This document shows positions 1 to 6,110 of a stretch of 8,396 bases of DNA, one piece after another. A program made the position numbers and the translations under genes. Numbering within the stretch: the stretch's first letter is position 1; each line of letters starts with the position of its first letter. The notes beneath the pieces are model-generated. The model was not told where the DNA came from. It ran no database searches and was given only the letters and a program-made list of their open reading frames with translations. The DNA is from Candidatus Eiseniibacteriota bacterium (GTDB lineage: Bacteria; Eisenbacteria; RBG-16-71-46; CAIMUX01): NCBI GenBank assembly GCA_020431745.1, contig JAGQHR010000100.1:1-8396 (forward strand), read 5' to 3'.

Positions 1-1110
1 GCTCTGCTCGGCACCTACGAGTTCGATGCTCCCAAAGTGAAGTCGGACCGCGAGCGGATCCTGGGGAGACTGAGCCTCTGTCTTCCGACCGGGACGGACT
101 CCGGACAGGTGGAGCGCGCCATCGCGCGCGGCTCGATCAAGGCCCGCGGGACCAATCTCGCGCGCGACCTGGGGCACACTCCCGGCAACCTGATGACGCC
201 GACCCACCTCGCGGATCGGGCTCGTCTGCTTTCTCAGGAAGGGGGCATGCAGGTCCGGATCATCGAGCGCGATGAGGCGGAGAAGCTCGGGATGGGCGCG
301 TACCTCGGAGTCGCGCAGGGCTCGGCCCAGCCGCCCAAGTTCATCGTGCTCGAGTACAAGGTCGACCCCTCCGCGCCGACCGTCGGTCTGGTCGGCAAGG
401 GGATCACGTTCGACTCCGGCGGCATCTCGCTCAAGCCCGGCCCCAAGATGGATGAGATGAAGTATGACATGTGCGGCGCGGCGGCGGTGCTCGGAGCGAT
501 GAGCTGCCTCAAGGATCTCGACGTGAAGATCAACGTGATCGCGGCGGTCCCCGCGACGGAGAACATGCCCGGAAGCCGCGCGACCAAACCGGGGGATGTC
601 CACACCAGCTATTCGGGCAAGACGATCGAGGTCTTGAACACGGACGCCGAGGGCCGGTTGGTCCTGGCGGACGGACTCACCTACCTCGCGCGCCAGTACG
701 AGCCGGATGTGCTGATCGATCTCGCCACGCTCACCGGCGCGGTCATCATCGCGCTCGGGCACTACGGGGCGGCTGTCGTCTCCAACAACGATGCGCTCGC
801 CGAGCGGATCAAGGCGGCCTCGGACCGGAGCGGCGAGCGTTCGTGGCGCCTTCCGATCTGGGAGGAGTACCCGGAACATTTGAAGACGCCGTTCGCGGAC
901 GTCAAGAATATCGCGGACGGCAACGCGGGGGCGGGCACCATCGCGGGCGGTGCGTTCCTCGCGGAGTTCGTCGAGGGCCGGGCCTGGGCGCATTTGGACA
1001 TCGCCGGAACGGCCTGGTGGGACAAGGATCGCCCGCACATTCCCAAGGGGGCTTCCGGATACGGAGTGCGCCTCCTTCTGGATCTGATCGAGAACTATAC
1101 CCGCGACTGA
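1..1110 (+). CDS. pepA: Leucyl aminopeptidase (M17 family), 5'-truncated by the window edge
   Basis: Cytosolic dimetal aminopeptidase that removes N-terminal residues, classically leucine, from peptides during protein turnover. The frame is open from base 1 and encodes 369 residues; the family is usually about 500, so roughly 130 N-terminal residues lie outside the window. A GTG at 37 could be read as a start, but the residues before it (ALLGTYEFDAPK) match the usual end of the family's N-terminal domain, so I treat the gene as partial. Counting codons from base 1, the metal and catalytic set is complete: K133 and D138 in GKGITFDSGG, K145 in SLKPG, D156, and D215, E217 and R219 in the NTDAEGR signature. 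Their spacing equals that of E. coli PepA K270, D275, K282, D293, D352, E354 and R356. It ends 92 bp before trxB on the same strand. The family call is secure; the peptide substrates are not known. Confidence 0.96.
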   Translation, partial: ALLGTYEFDAPKVKSDRERILGRLSLCLPTGTDSGQVERAIARGSIKARGTNLARDLGHTPGNLMTPTHLADRARLLSQEGGMQVRIIERDEAEKLGMGAYLGVAQGSAQPPKFIVLEYKVDPSAPTVGLVGKGITFDSGGISLKPGPKMDEMKYDMCGAAAVLGAMSCLKDLDVKINVIAAVPATENMPGSRATKPGDVHTSYSGKTIEVLNTDAEGRLVLADGLTYLARQYEPDVLIDLATLTGAVIIALGHYGAAVVSNNDALAERIKAASDRSGERSWRLPIWEEYPEHLKTPFADVKNIADGNAGAGTIAGGAFLAEFVEGRAWAHLDIAGTAWWDKDRPHIPKGASGYGVRLLLDLIENYTRD

Positions 1111-1202
1111 ACGCGGGCGCGGGTCCGACGCCGACTCGCGGTGCGGACTCGGAATCGAAAAAGGGAACGAGTGGGCTCTGGGGAGCGGTGAGGAGAGGCT
1201 CG

Positions 1203-2138
1203 ATGGAACAGCACAAGGTGATCATTCTGGGATCCGGTCCAGCCGGCTATACGGCGGCCCTCTACACGGCCCGCGCCCAGCTCGATCCCGTCATGATCGA
1301 CGGCAACCAGCCCGGGGGACAGCTCACCATCACGACCGACGTGGAGAACTATCCTGGGTTTCCTGACGGTGTGATGGGGCCGGAGATGATGGATCTCTTC
1401 CGCCGGCAGGCCGCCCGCTTCGGGACGCGCTTCGTCAACGGCGAGGTGGTTTCCGCAGATCTCTCCAAGCGTCCGTTCGTTCTCAAGACGGACGAGGGCA
1501 AGGAGTTCTCCTGCCAGACGCTCATCGTCTGCACCGGCGCCCGGGCCAAGCTGCTGGGTCTTCCCAACGAATCGAAGCTGATGGGGTTCGGTGTCTCCGC
1601 GTGTGCCACCTGCGACGGATTCTTCTTCAAGGACAAGGAGCTGGTCGTGGTCGGCGGCGGGGATACCGCGATGGAAGAGGCGACGTTCCTCACGCGCTAT
1701 GCGTCCAAGGTGACGATCATCCACCGCCGGGATGCGCTGCGCGCTTCGAAGATCATGCAGGAGAAGGCGCAGAAGAACCCCAAGATCGAGTTCCTCTGGA
1801 ATCACGCAGTCGTCGACGTGCACGATCCGGCGGAGAAGAAGGTGACGGGACTGACCCTGGAGAACACGGTCGACGGCTCGCGCCGCGAGTTCCGAACCGA
1901 CGGCCTCTTCATCGGAATCGGGCACGAGCCGAACTCCGGACCGTTCCGCGGACAGCTCGACATGGATGAGCTGGGTTACTTGATCGTGAAGGGGCAGAGC
2001 ACCGCGACCAACATCCCCGGAGTGTTCGCCGCGGGCGACGTGGCCGATCATGTCTACCGCCAGGCGGTGACCGCCGCGGGAACGGGCTGCCGCGCCGCCA
2101 TCGATGCCGAACGATTCCTGGAAGCCGAGGGGCACTAG
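1203..2138 (+). CDS. trxB: Thioredoxin reductase (NADPH, FAD-dependent)
   Basis: Flavoenzyme that passes electrons from NADPH through FAD and a redox disulfide to thioredoxin, keeping cytosolic thiols reduced. The 311-residue product has the normal low-molecular-weight TrxB length. The FAD-binding GSGPAG lies at residues 10-15, the redox-active CATC at 134-137 (C134 and C137, as in E. coli C135/C138), the second nucleotide-binding motif GGGDTAMEE at 151-159, and HRR at 174-176, whose arginines fit NADPH 2'-phosphate recognition. The closing FAD motif FAAGDV surrounds D279, followed by the usual helix RQAVTAAGTG. The frame is open far upstream, but the ATG at 1203 is preceded by AGGAG at 1191-1195 with 7-nt spacing and begins at the expected N-terminus (MEQHKVIILGSGPAG). 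Candidate electron acceptors include thioredoxin and, through it, the MsrC encoded further along. No feature suggests a ferredoxin- or F420-dependent variant. Confidence 0.96.
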   Translation: MEQHKVIILGSGPAGYTAALYTARAQLDPVMIDGNQPGGQLTITTDVENYPGFPDGVMGPEMMDLFRRQAARFGTRFVNGEVVSADLSKRPFVLKTDEGKEFSCQTLIVCTGARAKLLGLPNESKLMGFGVSACATCDGFFFKDKELVVVGGGDTAMEEATFLTRYASKVTIIHRRDALRASKIMQEKAQKNPKIEFLWNHAVVDVHDPAEKKVTGLTLENTVDGSRREFRTDGLFIGIGHEPNSGPFRGQLDMDELGYLIVKGQSTATNIPGVFAAGDVADHVYRQAVTAAGTGCRAAIDAERFLEAEGH

Positions 2139-2153
2139 GCCGGCGGCCTTCGC

Positions 2154-2798
2154 ATGGGCACGCGGGAGATTTGGCGGCCGCTCTTTCCGCTGCAACTCGT
2201 CCTCTTCCCTGAGGAACGGCTTCCGCTGCATATCTTCGAAGAGCGGTATCAGCAGATGATCCGCCGTTGTCAGACGAGCGAGGAATCCTTCGGGGTGGTC
2301 CTCGCCCGCGGCAGCGAGCTCGCGCGCGTGGGGTGTGAGGCCGCTCTCGCCGACGTGCTGCAGCACTATCCGGACGGGCGATCCGACATCGTGACCGTCG
2401 GGGGCAGCCGCTTCGCCTGTCAGGAGGTGCGTACGCACGCCGATGGATATCTGGAAGGCCGAATCGGCAGCTACGAAGATATCCCTTCCGACTTGCCGAC
2501 CAAGTCCGGCGAGCTCCTGCTCGACCTCCTGAGTCGCCTCCGGTCCGAGCAGGGCCGGGAACCCGATCCGGAGGATCAGGCAGATCCGATCGATCCGTCG
2601 ATTCCGGGATACACCTTCCGGATCGCCGCGCAGTGTCCGATGGAGGTGGAGGAGCGGCAGGCCCTGCTGGAGCTGCGGAAGGAGGGGGCGCGCGAAGAGT
2701 CGCTGCTCCTGCAGTTCGCGCAAGCGATTCCACGGGCCCGCCAGCAGCGGGAAGATCAATTCCGGGTCCACACCAACGGTCATCTGAAGCACAGCTGA
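2154..2798 (+). CDS. Stand-alone LON N-terminal (substrate-binding) domain protein
   Basis: A 214-residue protein made mainly of the LON N-terminal domain (PF02190/COG2802 type), the substrate-recognition part of Lon protease, here without the AAA+ ATPase and Ser-Lys protease domains. The signature is at residues 9-35: a proline-rich FPLQLVLFPEE strand followed by LPLHIFEERYQQMI. Further typical features are FGVVLARG and a GGSRF strand followed by a YLEGRI strand. The C-terminal third is charged and helical (residues about 125-205). Domains of this kind are thought to bind unfolded or exposed polypeptide segments, but the role of stand-alone bacterial copies is not established. It begins 15 bp after the trxB stop in the same frame, so it is probably cotranscribed and perhaps translationally linked. 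No good Shine-Dalgarno precedes the ATG; this ATG is nevertheless the first start codon after the trxB stop in this frame, and the LON signature begins only nine residues later. Confidence 0.88.
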   Translation: MGTREIWRPLFPLQLVLFPEERLPLHIFEERYQQMIRRCQTSEESFGVVLARGSELARVGCEAALADVLQHYPDGRSDIVTVGGSRFACQEVRTHADGYLEGRIGSYEDIPSDLPTKSGELLLDLLSRLRSEQGREPDPEDQADPIDPSIPGYTFRIAAQCPMEVEERQALLELRKEGAREESLLLQFAQAIPRARQQREDQFRVHTNGHLKHS

Positions 2799-2946
2799 AG
2801 AAGGCCGCCGTCGGGGCCGGCCTCGTAGGGCCTGTCCGGCCACTCGCCCCGGGAGCGGGTGCTTGCGGTGCCGACCTCCGCGCCGGAGCCGTGGGATTCG
2901 GGCCCAGGCACCGCGGACGGCTGGAGGCCCACGATCGTTCGCCCTG

Positions 2947-2955
2947 TGCTAGCAT
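2947..2955 (+). promoter_or_regulatory. Candidate extended -10 element upstream of def
   Basis: TGC-TAGCAT fits the extended -10 pattern TGn-TAnnAT, with the first base of the hexamer at 2950. No recognisable -35 hexamer is seen at 16-18 bp spacing, which is tolerable for an extended -10 promoter. The predicted start of transcription near 2962 would give a leader of about 54 nt containing the UUCG hairpin and the def ribosome binding site. Confidence 0.35.
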
Positions 2956-2970
2956 CAAATGCACCGAGGT

Positions 2971-2984
2971 CCGGCTTCGGCCGG
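2971..2984 (+). promoter_or_regulatory. C(UUCG)G hairpin in the def leader
   Basis: A perfect 5-bp stem CCGGC/GCCGG closes a TTCG loop, the classic very stable C(UUCG)G tetraloop. GGT at 2968-2970 could pair with ACC at 2988-2990 across a 3-nt bulge. It ends about 20 nt before the def Shine-Dalgarno and has no T run, so it looks more like an mRNA leader structure (stability or spacing) than a terminator. Its function is inferred only. Confidence 0.45.
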
Positions 2985-3003
2985 TGAACCGAACGATTTG
3001 CCC

Positions 3004-3011
3004 GAGAGGAG
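3004..3011 (+). promoter_or_regulatory. Ribosome binding site that fixes the def start
   Basis: GAGAGGAG lies 4 nt before the ATG at 3016 (AGGAG core at 3007-3011). This selects 3016 over the in-frame ATG at 2959, which has no Shine-Dalgarno and would add a 19-residue leader unlike the family. Confidence 0.8.
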
Positions 3012-3015
3012 TTTC

Positions 3016-3537
3016 ATGTCGCTGGAAGTGCTCGTATACGGAGATCCCGTCCTGAGGCGGAAGTCGCAGCCGATCGAGACGGTCACCGAGGAGATCCGGG
3101 AGCTCGCGGCGGACATGATCGAGACGATGTACGTCGAAGAAGGCGTGGGTTTGGCGGCACCGCAGGTCGGGGTCTCGATCCGGATGCTGGTGGCCGACGC
3201 CGAGTACGACGAGGAGACTCGCCCGGCCCGCGTCTTCGTGAATCCGGAGATTCTGGAATCCTGGGGAGAGTGGAAATTCGACGAGGGCTGTCTCTCGGTT
3301 CCGGGGATCCGCGCCGACGTCGTGCGTCCCGAGGCCATCAAGCTGCGTTACCAGGACCTCGACGGAAACGTGCACGAGGAGGAGATGCACGAAATCTGGG
3401 CCCGCATCCTCCAGCACGAGATCGACCACCTGGATGGGAAGCTCTTCGTGGACTACCTCAGCCCGATCAAGCGCAGCCTGATCATGAAGAAGCTGAAGGC
3501 CCTGGCCAAGGAGTCGAAGGGCCGCATCACCGTCTGA
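3016..3537 (+). CDS. def: Peptide deformylase
   Basis: Metalloenzyme, usually with Fe2+, that removes the formyl group from the N-terminal formyl-methionine of nascent proteins at the ribosome exit, an essential step before methionine removal. The product is 173 residues, normal for the family. All three signature motifs are intact: motif 1 GVGLAAPQ at 43-50, motif 2 EGCLS at 90-94 with metal ligand C92, and motif 3 HEIDH at 134-138 with metal ligands H134 and H138 and catalytic E135. The N-terminus MSLEVLVYGDPVLRRKS is typical of the family. The lysine-rich C-terminal tail (KRSLIMKKLKALAKESKG) is usual for Gram-negative-type enzymes. def commonly sits next to fmt, but fmt is not present here; the neighbour downstream is convergent. 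A separate promoter is likely, given the 217-bp gap upstream. Confidence 0.96.
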   Translation: MSLEVLVYGDPVLRRKSQPIETVTEEIRELAADMIETMYVEEGVGLAAPQVGVSIRMLVADAEYDEETRPARVFVNPEILESWGEWKFDEGCLSVPGIRADVVRPEAIKLRYQDLDGNVHEEEMHEIWARILQHEIDHLDGKLFVDYLSPIKRSLIMKKLKALAKESKGRITV

Positions 3538-3621
3538 GGCGAGCCGCCGCCGGTCGCGCTCGGCCCGGTGTTTGGTCGGGCAGTCACCCGCGCGGGGGGC
3601 CTCCCGAACCGGTCGTCCGCC

Positions 3622-4866
3622 TCAAGTCACGCCGTGAGCCCGCGCCAGGGCGAGCACATCCTTCTCGGACAGAACCTCCCGGCTTTCCTTGGCCCTGGCC
3701 AGAATGGTCTGGACGAGAGCGGGATCGGGCTCGATGCCCCGTTTGCGCAGGTAGAACGAGACGTTCGACGCGCCCGACATGAATCCGATCTCGATCTCCT
3801 GTTCGCGGCCCACCATCGATGCCGGAACGGCCGAATAGACCGCGTCGATGAGCCAGGGGACTCCGCGTTCGATCGCCTTGATGATGGCGGCGGCGTGCAC
3901 CCCGGTCGAGGTGCGGAACGCGTCCCGCCCCACCACCGGATAGTTCTCCGGAATCGGATGGCCCGTCGCTCGGCTCACCAACGTGCAGTACTCGTAGAGC
4001 GCCTGGAGCTCGTCCGCGCGGTACTTCTCCATCCGGAGATTGACCAGGAGCTGATCCATCTGCGCGTTCCCGCAGCGCTCGCCGATCCCGAGTGCGGTCC
4101 CGTGCACCCGGTCCACTCCTTCCTCGATCGCGGCCAGCGCGTTCGCGATGGCGAGCCCGCGATCGGAGTGGCCGTGCCAGTCGATCTTCACGTCCTTTCC
4201 TGTCTCCTCCACCACCTCCCGTACGAAACGGACGACCGCGCGGGCGCCGGCCGGCGTGCTGTAGCCGACGGTGTCCGCGATGCAGATGCGATCGGCGCCC
4301 GCCTCGATCGCGCTCCGGAAGAGGGCCCGGATCGAATCGGGATCGGTGCGGGTGGTGTCCTCGGTCACGTACATCACGGGGATGCCGTTCTGGACCGCGT
4401 AGGAGACCGCTTCCTCCGTCATCAGACGGACCTTGTCCAGCGTCCAACCTTCCGCGTAGAAGCGAATCGGCGACGAGCCGATGAACATCGCGGCTTCCAC
4501 GGGATAGCCCACGCGGGTGGAGATCTCGATGAGAGGATCGACGTCCTTCTTGATCGTCCGCACGGCACAGTTCGGACGGATGCGCATCCGCTGCCGGCCG
4601 ATCTCCTGGGAGATGCGGAGGCAGTTGTCGAAGGCGCGTTGGCTGGAGCCGGGTAGCCCGATATCGCACGCATCGATCCCCAGCTTCTCCATCAGATGGA
4701 GGATCTCCAGCTTCTCCTCGATCTCCGGATCGCGGATCGAGGGCGACTGGAGGCCGTCGCGCAGCGTTTCGTCATCGAGCTCGACGGGACGATTCCGCGC
4801 GGGTGGCGCGGTCGGTGGCACATGGTTCCAGTCGTAGATCAGTCGATCTTCGCCTTCGCTTTGCAC
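3622..4866 (-). CDS. LeuA-like DRE-TIM metallolyase family enzyme (2-isopropylmalate/citramalate/homocitrate synthase type), no regulatory domain
   Basis: Predicted TIM-barrel enzyme of COG0119 that joins or splits an acyl-CoA and a 2-oxo acid using a divalent metal. Counting from the GTG at 4866 (414 residues), the sequence shows the N-terminal barrel motif DDETLRDGLQ with R36 and D37, the IPMS-like TEDTTRTDPDSI with E169, the metal-binding HGH at 231-233, GIGERCGNA with N267, and H324 in TGVHAAA of the post-barrel subdomain. The protein ends soon after, so the C-terminal allosteric LeuA dimer domain is absent. Overall layout is closest to 2-isopropylmalate synthase, but LRDGLQ instead of RDGEQ and HGHSDRG instead of HCHNDLG depart from standard LeuA. 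No leuB, leuC or leuD is nearby. The upstream ATG at 4893 would add nine residues but lacks a Shine-Dalgarno, whereas the GTG has a strong one. It is the last gene of the minus-strand block and converges on def. Family certain, substrate uncertain. Confidence 0.85.
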   Translation of the reverse strand: MQSEGEDRLIYDWNHVPPTAPPARNRPVELDDETLRDGLQSPSIRDPEIEEKLEILHLMEKLGIDACDIGLPGSSQRAFDNCLRISQEIGRQRMRIRPNCAVRTIKKDVDPLIEISTRVGYPVEAAMFIGSSPIRFYAEGWTLDKVRLMTEEAVSYAVQNGIPVMYVTEDTTRTDPDSIRALFRSAIEAGADRICIADTVGYSTPAGARAVVRFVREVVEETGKDVKIDWHGHSDRGLAIANALAAIEEGVDRVHGTALGIGERCGNAQMDQLLVNLRMEKYRADELQALYEYCTLVSRATGHPIPENYPVVGRDAFRTSTGVHAAAIIKAIERGVPWLIDAVYSAVPASMVGREQEIEIGFMSGASNVSFYLRKRGIEPDPALVQTILARAKESREVLSEKDVLALARAHGVT

Positions 4867-4874
4867 CTTCGGAT

Positions 4875-4880
4875 CTCCTT
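4875..4880 (-). promoter_or_regulatory. Shine-Dalgarno inside the longest frame of the LeuA-like gene
   Basis: On the minus strand AAGGAG (part of AAAAGGAGATC) lies 8 nt before the GTG at 4866. It sits between the upstream ATG (4893) and that GTG, in frame with both, and is the best ribosome binding site for this gene. It therefore favours the shorter protein. Confidence 0.6.
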
Positions 4881-4923
4881 TTCCGTTCGCCATGCGCCTG
4901 CGTCTCGCGCAGGGGCCGGCGCT

Positions 4924-5937
4924 TCAGTGCGTCGAGCCGGAAGCCGAGACGGCGCCGGCCGCGAGCACGGCCTCCAGGCGGGACTCGATCTCCGACGTGG
5001 CCTGCTCGAGAGTTCCGTCCATCTCGCAGCCCGCCGCCAGGTTGTGCCCCCCTCCGCCCAAAGCCTGGGCGACCTGGTTGACGTGGTAGTTGCCCTTGGA
5101 GCGCAGCGAGATCTTGATTGCGCCGGGGTGCATCTCCTTGAGAGCGGCCGCGACTTCCACGCCCTCGATCTCGAGGATGTGGGTGATTCCGTCGCGGAGG
5201 TCGTCGCGGTCCAACTGCAGCTCGGAAACGAGCGTGTGGGGGATCGCGACCGTCGCCATCCGGCCCTCGCTCACGAACTTCACGTGGGAGAGGATCCAGC
5301 CCAGCGCCTGCGCTTTGCGCCTCGGATTGGACGCGAAGAGATGACGGTAGACCCACGTCGTATCGACGCCGCTCCGAATCAGGTCCGCCGCGATCAGGAG
5401 CGCCTCCGGATCGTTTCGCAGATACTTGAACGAATTGGTATCGAAGCTGAGGGAGATGTACAGCGGCTCGGCGATCTCCCGGTCGAGCGGCCAGTGCAGG
5501 TGCTCGCGCAGCATCCGGTAGATCAGGCAGCCGGTGGCGACCGCGTCGATGTCCCCGTAGACCTCCGGCCGGGGACCGTCCGCGAGGGGATGATGGTCGA
5601 GGAAGAAGAGCGGAATCCTCCGCGGTTCCAGCCAGTCGTTCACTCCGCGCAGGAGCTGACGGTCGTGCGTATCGAGCACGAGCGCCAGGTCATAGCGTGT
5701 GTCGTCCGCGCCGGCATCGTCGACGACGATCATCCGGCCTTCCGGGTCGAGAAACCGATACCGGGAACCCAGTTCGTCGGGCAGGAGCGCGAGGACCGTC
5801 TTGCCGTGCGCTTCCAGGGCCCTGCGGAGGGCGACGAGGCAGCCCAGACCGTCCCCGTCGGGCCCGGAGTGAGTCGTGAGAACGACCGCTTGGGCCTGGT
5901 CCAGTCTCTGGGCGAGCTCTCCGATCGATGGGTTCAC
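4924..5937 (-). CDS. nrnA: DHH/DHHA1 phosphoesterase, NrnA-type (nanoRNase / pAp phosphatase)
   Basis: Predicted cytosolic Mn-dependent phosphoesterase. Members of the NrnA group degrade short RNA oligonucleotides from the end of mRNA decay and hydrolyse 3'-phosphoadenosine 5'-phosphate. The 337-residue length fits. The DHH domain motifs are present: motif I THSGPDGDGLG at 22-32 with H23, D27 and D29, motif II LDTHD with D89, motif III DHH at 114-116, and motif IV SFDTNSFKY with D166. The DHHA1 domain carries GGGGHNLAAG at 293-302 (usual GGGHxxAAG). In motif IV, DTN replaces the DTG common in NrnA. The start is GTG, supported by GAGGAGG four nt upstream. The 3' end lies 57 bp before the start of the LeuA-like gene, so the two may be cotranscribed. 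The exact substrate (nanoRNA, pAp, or cyclic dinucleotide products such as pApA) cannot be read from sequence alone. Confidence 0.88.
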   Translation of the reverse strand: MNPSIGELAQRLDQAQAVVLTTHSGPDGDGLGCLVALRRALEAHGKTVLALLPDELGSRYRFLDPEGRMIVVDDAGADDTRYDLALVLDTHDRQLLRGVNDWLEPRRIPLFFLDHHPLADGPRPEVYGDIDAVATGCLIYRMLREHLHWPLDREIAEPLYISLSFDTNSFKYLRNDPEALLIAADLIRSGVDTTWVYRHLFASNPRRKAQALGWILSHVKFVSEGRMATVAIPHTLVSELQLDRDDLRDGITHILEIEGVEVAAALKEMHPGAIKISLRSKGNYHVNQVAQALGGGGHNLAAGCEMDGTLEQATSEIESRLEAVLAAGAVSASGSTH

Positions 5938-5941
5938 CGTG

Positions 5942-5948
5942 CCTCCTC
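5942..5948 (-). promoter_or_regulatory. Ribosome binding site for the GTG start of the NrnA-type gene
   Basis: On the minus strand GAGGAGG lies 4 nt before the GTG at 5937. It supports a GTG rather than a downstream ATG start, and the motif I histidine falls at the normal distance (residue 23). Confidence 0.75.
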
Positions 5949-5978
5949 GTTGATTTCGGCGTCTATCCGCCCTTGGCG

Positions 5979-5999
5979 TACCGGCAGTCGGCTACCGGC
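5979..5999 (-). repeat. Three tandem 7-mers in the leader of the NrnA-type gene
   Basis: Read on the minus strand, the 21 bp are GCCGGTA, then GCCGACT, then GCCGGTA: two identical 7-mers flanking one that shares its first four bases. The block lies about 40-60 nt upstream of the GTG start, between the promoter-like element and the ribosome binding site. It may be chance in GC-rich DNA. Confidence 0.4.
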
Positions 6000-6014
6000 T
6001 CCGCGGAATCGGTC

Positions 6015-6043
6015 ATGGTATCGGTGCACCGGGTTTCGGTCAC
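6015..6043 (-). promoter_or_regulatory. Candidate sigma-70 promoter for the NrnA-type gene
   Basis: On the minus strand GTGACC (6043 to 6038, 4 of 6 matches to TTGACA) and TACCAT (6020 to 6015, 4 of 6 to TATAAT) are separated by exactly 17 bp. Transcription would begin near 6008, leaving a leader of about 70 nt. TGACCGA occurs both at the -35 (6042 to 6036) and just after the -10 (6015 to 6009), with TGCACCGA between them (6028 to 6021), an arrangement that could form an operator. Confidence 0.3.
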
Positions 6044-6048
6044 CCCCT

Positions 6049-6077
6049 GATTGGCCGGGGTCCCGGTTCGGCCGATC
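6049..6077 (-). terminator. Possible terminator dyad after msrC
   Basis: Minus-strand arms GATCGGCCG (6077 to 6069) and CGGCCAATC (6057 to 6049) pair at eight of nine positions around an 11-nt loop, 34 nt after the msrC stop. There is no T run, so intrinsic termination is uncertain. In plus-strand RNA the one mismatch becomes a G-U pair. Confidence 0.25.
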
Positions 6078-6110
6078 CCTCGGTGGATGCGGCGGCGATG
6101 CGTTCGGACG

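Larger units (their letters stand above)
2799..3003. other. Intergenic region with GC-rich dyads between the LON-domain gene and def
   Basis: No coding frame here is convincing. Two dyads follow the LON-domain gene: a 6-bp stem AGGCCG (2802-2807) with CGGCCT (2818-2823), and a 7-bp stem with one G-U pair (2841-2847 with 2855-2861, loop CCCGGGA). Neither is followed by a T run, so factor-independent termination is only a possibility. The downstream half carries a promoter-like element and a UUCG hairpin, listed separately. Confidence 0.4.

Noticed and set aside
37..1110. GTG at 37 as the real start of the aminopeptidase
   Set aside because: The in-frame residues before it match the family and the product would lack the whole N-terminal domain; the gene is cut by the window edge instead.
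1095..2843. 582-codon open frame on the minus strand opposite trxB and the LON-domain gene
   Set aside because: It is antisense to two clearly recognised genes, is rich in Arg, Gly and Pro as expected of a GC-rich shadow frame, and shows no domain motif.
3563..3581. Stem GCCCG/CGGGC with a 9-nt loop between the convergent def and LeuA-like genes, as a bidirectional terminator
   Set aside because: Only 5 bp, a long loop and no T run on either strand; such stems are frequent by chance at this GC content.
3587..3596. Perfect palindrome CCCGCGCGGG in the convergent gap
   Set aside because: It is too short to be a convincing operator and leaves no loop for a hairpin; expected in GC-rich spacer.
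3568..4656. 362-codon plus-strand frame opposite the LeuA-like gene
   Set aside because: It lies almost wholly antisense to a gene with conserved catalytic motifs, and its composition (Arg, Asp, His, Val) is that of a mirrored frame with no family signature.
3622..4866. HMG-CoA lyase assignment based on the RDGLQ motif
   Set aside because: The TRTDP and GERCGNA motifs and the post-barrel TGVH subdomain follow the LeuA/homocitrate synthase layout, and the protein is longer than the usual 300-residue lyase.
5938..6110. Possible tRNA or riboswitch in the 173-bp gap
   Set aside because: No cloverleaf or T-arm consensus and no recognised riboswitch core could be traced; only short repeats and one dyad are seen.
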